Source: SIG77 sp045589595 (lineage in GTDB: Bacteria > Verrucomicrobiota > Lentisphaeria > Victivallales > UBA1829). From it: DNA of 64,000 bases. The notes beneath the pieces are model-generated. The model worked only from the letters and a program-made list of their open reading frames with translations, searched no databases and was not told where the DNA came from. The stretch spans positions 124,001-188,000 of the forward strand of contig JAZNPK010000032.1 in NCBI GenBank assembly GCA_045589595.1, read 5' to 3'. The first letter of the stretch is position 1; each line of letters starts with the position of its first letter. Below are positions 63,074 to 64,000 of the stretch, in pieces. A program made the position numbers and the translations under genes.

Positions 63074-63844
63074 TCAGAGCTGCCGCAGCAGATTGAAGCC
63101 CGGAATCACGCCCGCGGTGACCAGCAGGGAATAGATCAGAATACGGAACCGGACCTGATCCACACGGCGGTGCAGCAGATCACCCGTCAGCAGTCCGCCA
63201 AGCACAAAGGGGATCAGACAGAGGATCATCATGCCCAGCCGCGGCGTCCAGACCGTGCCGGAAACGGTCCATTTGGTGATCATGGTCAGATTGGTCGTCA
63301 GCCAGAGCGTACTCAATGTGGCACGGAACACCGCTTTGTCCGGCAGAGCCTTTGACGCATACATCACCACCAGCGGCCCGCCGGAACTGAACGCACCCTG
63401 AATGACTCCGCCGAGAAACAGGACCACCCGATGAAAGATCTGTTTTCCGCCGTTCGTCCCGACGGGCGGCGGCGTTGTCCGTTTTGCCGTTGCCAGTCCG
63501 CGGATCCCCACAAAAAACATAAAGCACATCAGCAATGTCATAAGCAGATTTTTTGGCAGATGATCCATCAGAAACAAACCGGCGGGAACACCGGGTCCCG
63601 CATGGAGCAGGATGAATCCGTATTTTTTGAAGTCTATGTGCCGGAACGATTTGCAGACGATCGCGGCGGAAAGCATCACGCTGCATGTGGAAAGCATCGG
63701 CACCGCTTTGTCGATCCCCGTCAGCATGGCAACAAAGGGCAGCGCCAGAACCGTTGCGCCGAACCCGGCGATCCCCTCCACCGTGAAAGTGAGAAAAACA
63801 ATACCGCCGCAGATGAGAGGGATCAGCCATTCTTCCATGATCAT
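63074..63844 (-). CDS. TauE/SafE-family membrane transporter
   Basis: A 256-residue integral membrane protein with about eight helices. EGIAGFGATVLALPFVAML in the first half and LGGVIQGAFSSGGPLVVMY in the second are the repeated TauE motif. It probably exports a sulfur-containing anion such as sulfite or sulfonate. The ATG overlaps the upstream YkgJ-like stop as ATGA; an in-frame ATG follows at 63838. Confidence 0.87.
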   Translation of the reverse strand: MIMEEWLIPLICGGIVFLTFTVEGIAGFGATVLALPFVAMLTGIDKAVPMLSTCSVMLSAAIVCKSFRHIDFKKYGFILLHAGPGVPAGLFLMDHLPKNLLMTLLMCFMFFVGIRGLATAKRTTPPPVGTNGGKQIFHRVVLFLGGVIQGAFSSGGPLVVMYASKALPDKAVFRATLSTLWLTTNLTMITKWTVSGTVWTPRLGMMILCLIPFVLGGLLTGDLLHRRVDQVRFRILIYSLLVTAGVIPGFNLLRQL

Positions 63845-64000
63845 GCGCCCGGGACGGTCAGTTTTTCCAGTTCGGTGAGATATTTCATTGCATCGTCACG
63901 GCAGCTGCCGCACATCGTTTCCTCCGGTTGGAGAGAGCGGCATACCGCAGGGCGGTCCGGCTGATGAAAGATCCGGCACCGCATCTGCTCATCCAGATGG
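63841..64000 (-). CDS. YkgJ-like zinc/iron-chelating domain protein, 5' end missing
   Basis: The last 52 codons of a minus-strand gene running off the right edge. Visible residues include CRIFHQPDRPAVCRSLQ and CGSCRDDAM, which is the Cys-rich C-terminal pattern of YkgJ family metal-chelating proteins. The stop overlaps the TauE start by three bases. Function cannot be told. Confidence 0.7.
   Translation of the reverse strand, partial: HLDEQMRCRIFHQPDRPAVCRSLQPEETMCGSCRDDAMKYLTELEKLTVPGA

Overview
The window is a gene-dense bacterial chromosome segment of moderately high GC. Gene content points to the PVC superphylum, most likely a Lentisphaerota/Victivallis-like gut or anaerobic bacterium. 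That is inference from several hints: a ribosomal protein run with no rpmD between rpsE and rplO, sialic-acid/glycan enzymes without signal peptides (two tandem sialate O-acetylesterase-like proteins, a BNR sialidase, a DUF4091/GH123-like hydrolase), a hybrid cluster protein, and an outer-membrane lipid assembly line. No 16S gene is present, so the taxon is not proven.

Region 1 (1-13.6 kb, + strand) is a tightly overlapping operon resembling aryl polyene/flexirubin-type type II fatty-acid/polyketide clusters. It holds an LPLAT acyltransferase (cut by the window edge), a PaaK-like acyl-activating enzyme, a radical SAM/SPASM protein fused to a hotdog dehydratase, a LolA-like carrier, an MMPL exporter fused to a lipoprotein-like tail, a second dehydratase, a thioesterase, a ketosynthase with a separate half-ketosynthase partner, and a GT2-DUF2062-LPLAT fusion. 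After a separate promoter come an ACP and a ketosynthase fused to a half-ketosynthase. The parts suggest that a head group is activated, extended on ACP, transferred to a lipid or sugar, and exported to the outer membrane. No ketoreductase or aromatic ammonia-lyase lies in the window; they would have to lie upstream or elsewhere. This cluster is the best candidate for something not yet described.

Region 2 (13.6-23.5 kb) holds dnaK-groS-groL behind a sequence that fits a sigma-54 promoter, then ybaK-like, and on the minus strand dsbD, a ROK kinase, a Ppx/GppA phosphatase and an amidohydrolase. Region 3 (23.6-30.5 kb) has the tandem sialate esterase paralogs, a lipoprotein, tRNA-Cys(GCA) and a DUF4091 protein. 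Region 4 (30.5-35.5 kb, minus) has mutS, a GYF-like/zinc-ribbon protein, a multi-hairpin element and gpmI.

Region 5 (35.6-44 kb) is a partial S10-spc ribosomal operon, rplV to secY, preceded by a secreted coiled-coil protein instead of rpsJ-rpsS, with a possible switchable hairpin before secY. Region 6 (44-50.5 kb) has a thioesterase, then a coiled-coil/folD/DUF523 operon (minus) and hisA-plsC-like-aroB-dprA (+). Region 7 (50.4-56.6 kb, minus) runs from a YgjP-like peptidase gene across an AT-rich, oriC-like gap to dnaA-PHP-rsmB-like-tatD-like-tcdA.

Region 8 (56.6-64 kb) has a DJ-1 family gene with tgt, a serine hydrolase with an alpha/beta hydrolase, a divergent sialidase, hcp, a TauE/SafE transporter and the end of a YkgJ-like gene running off the right edge.
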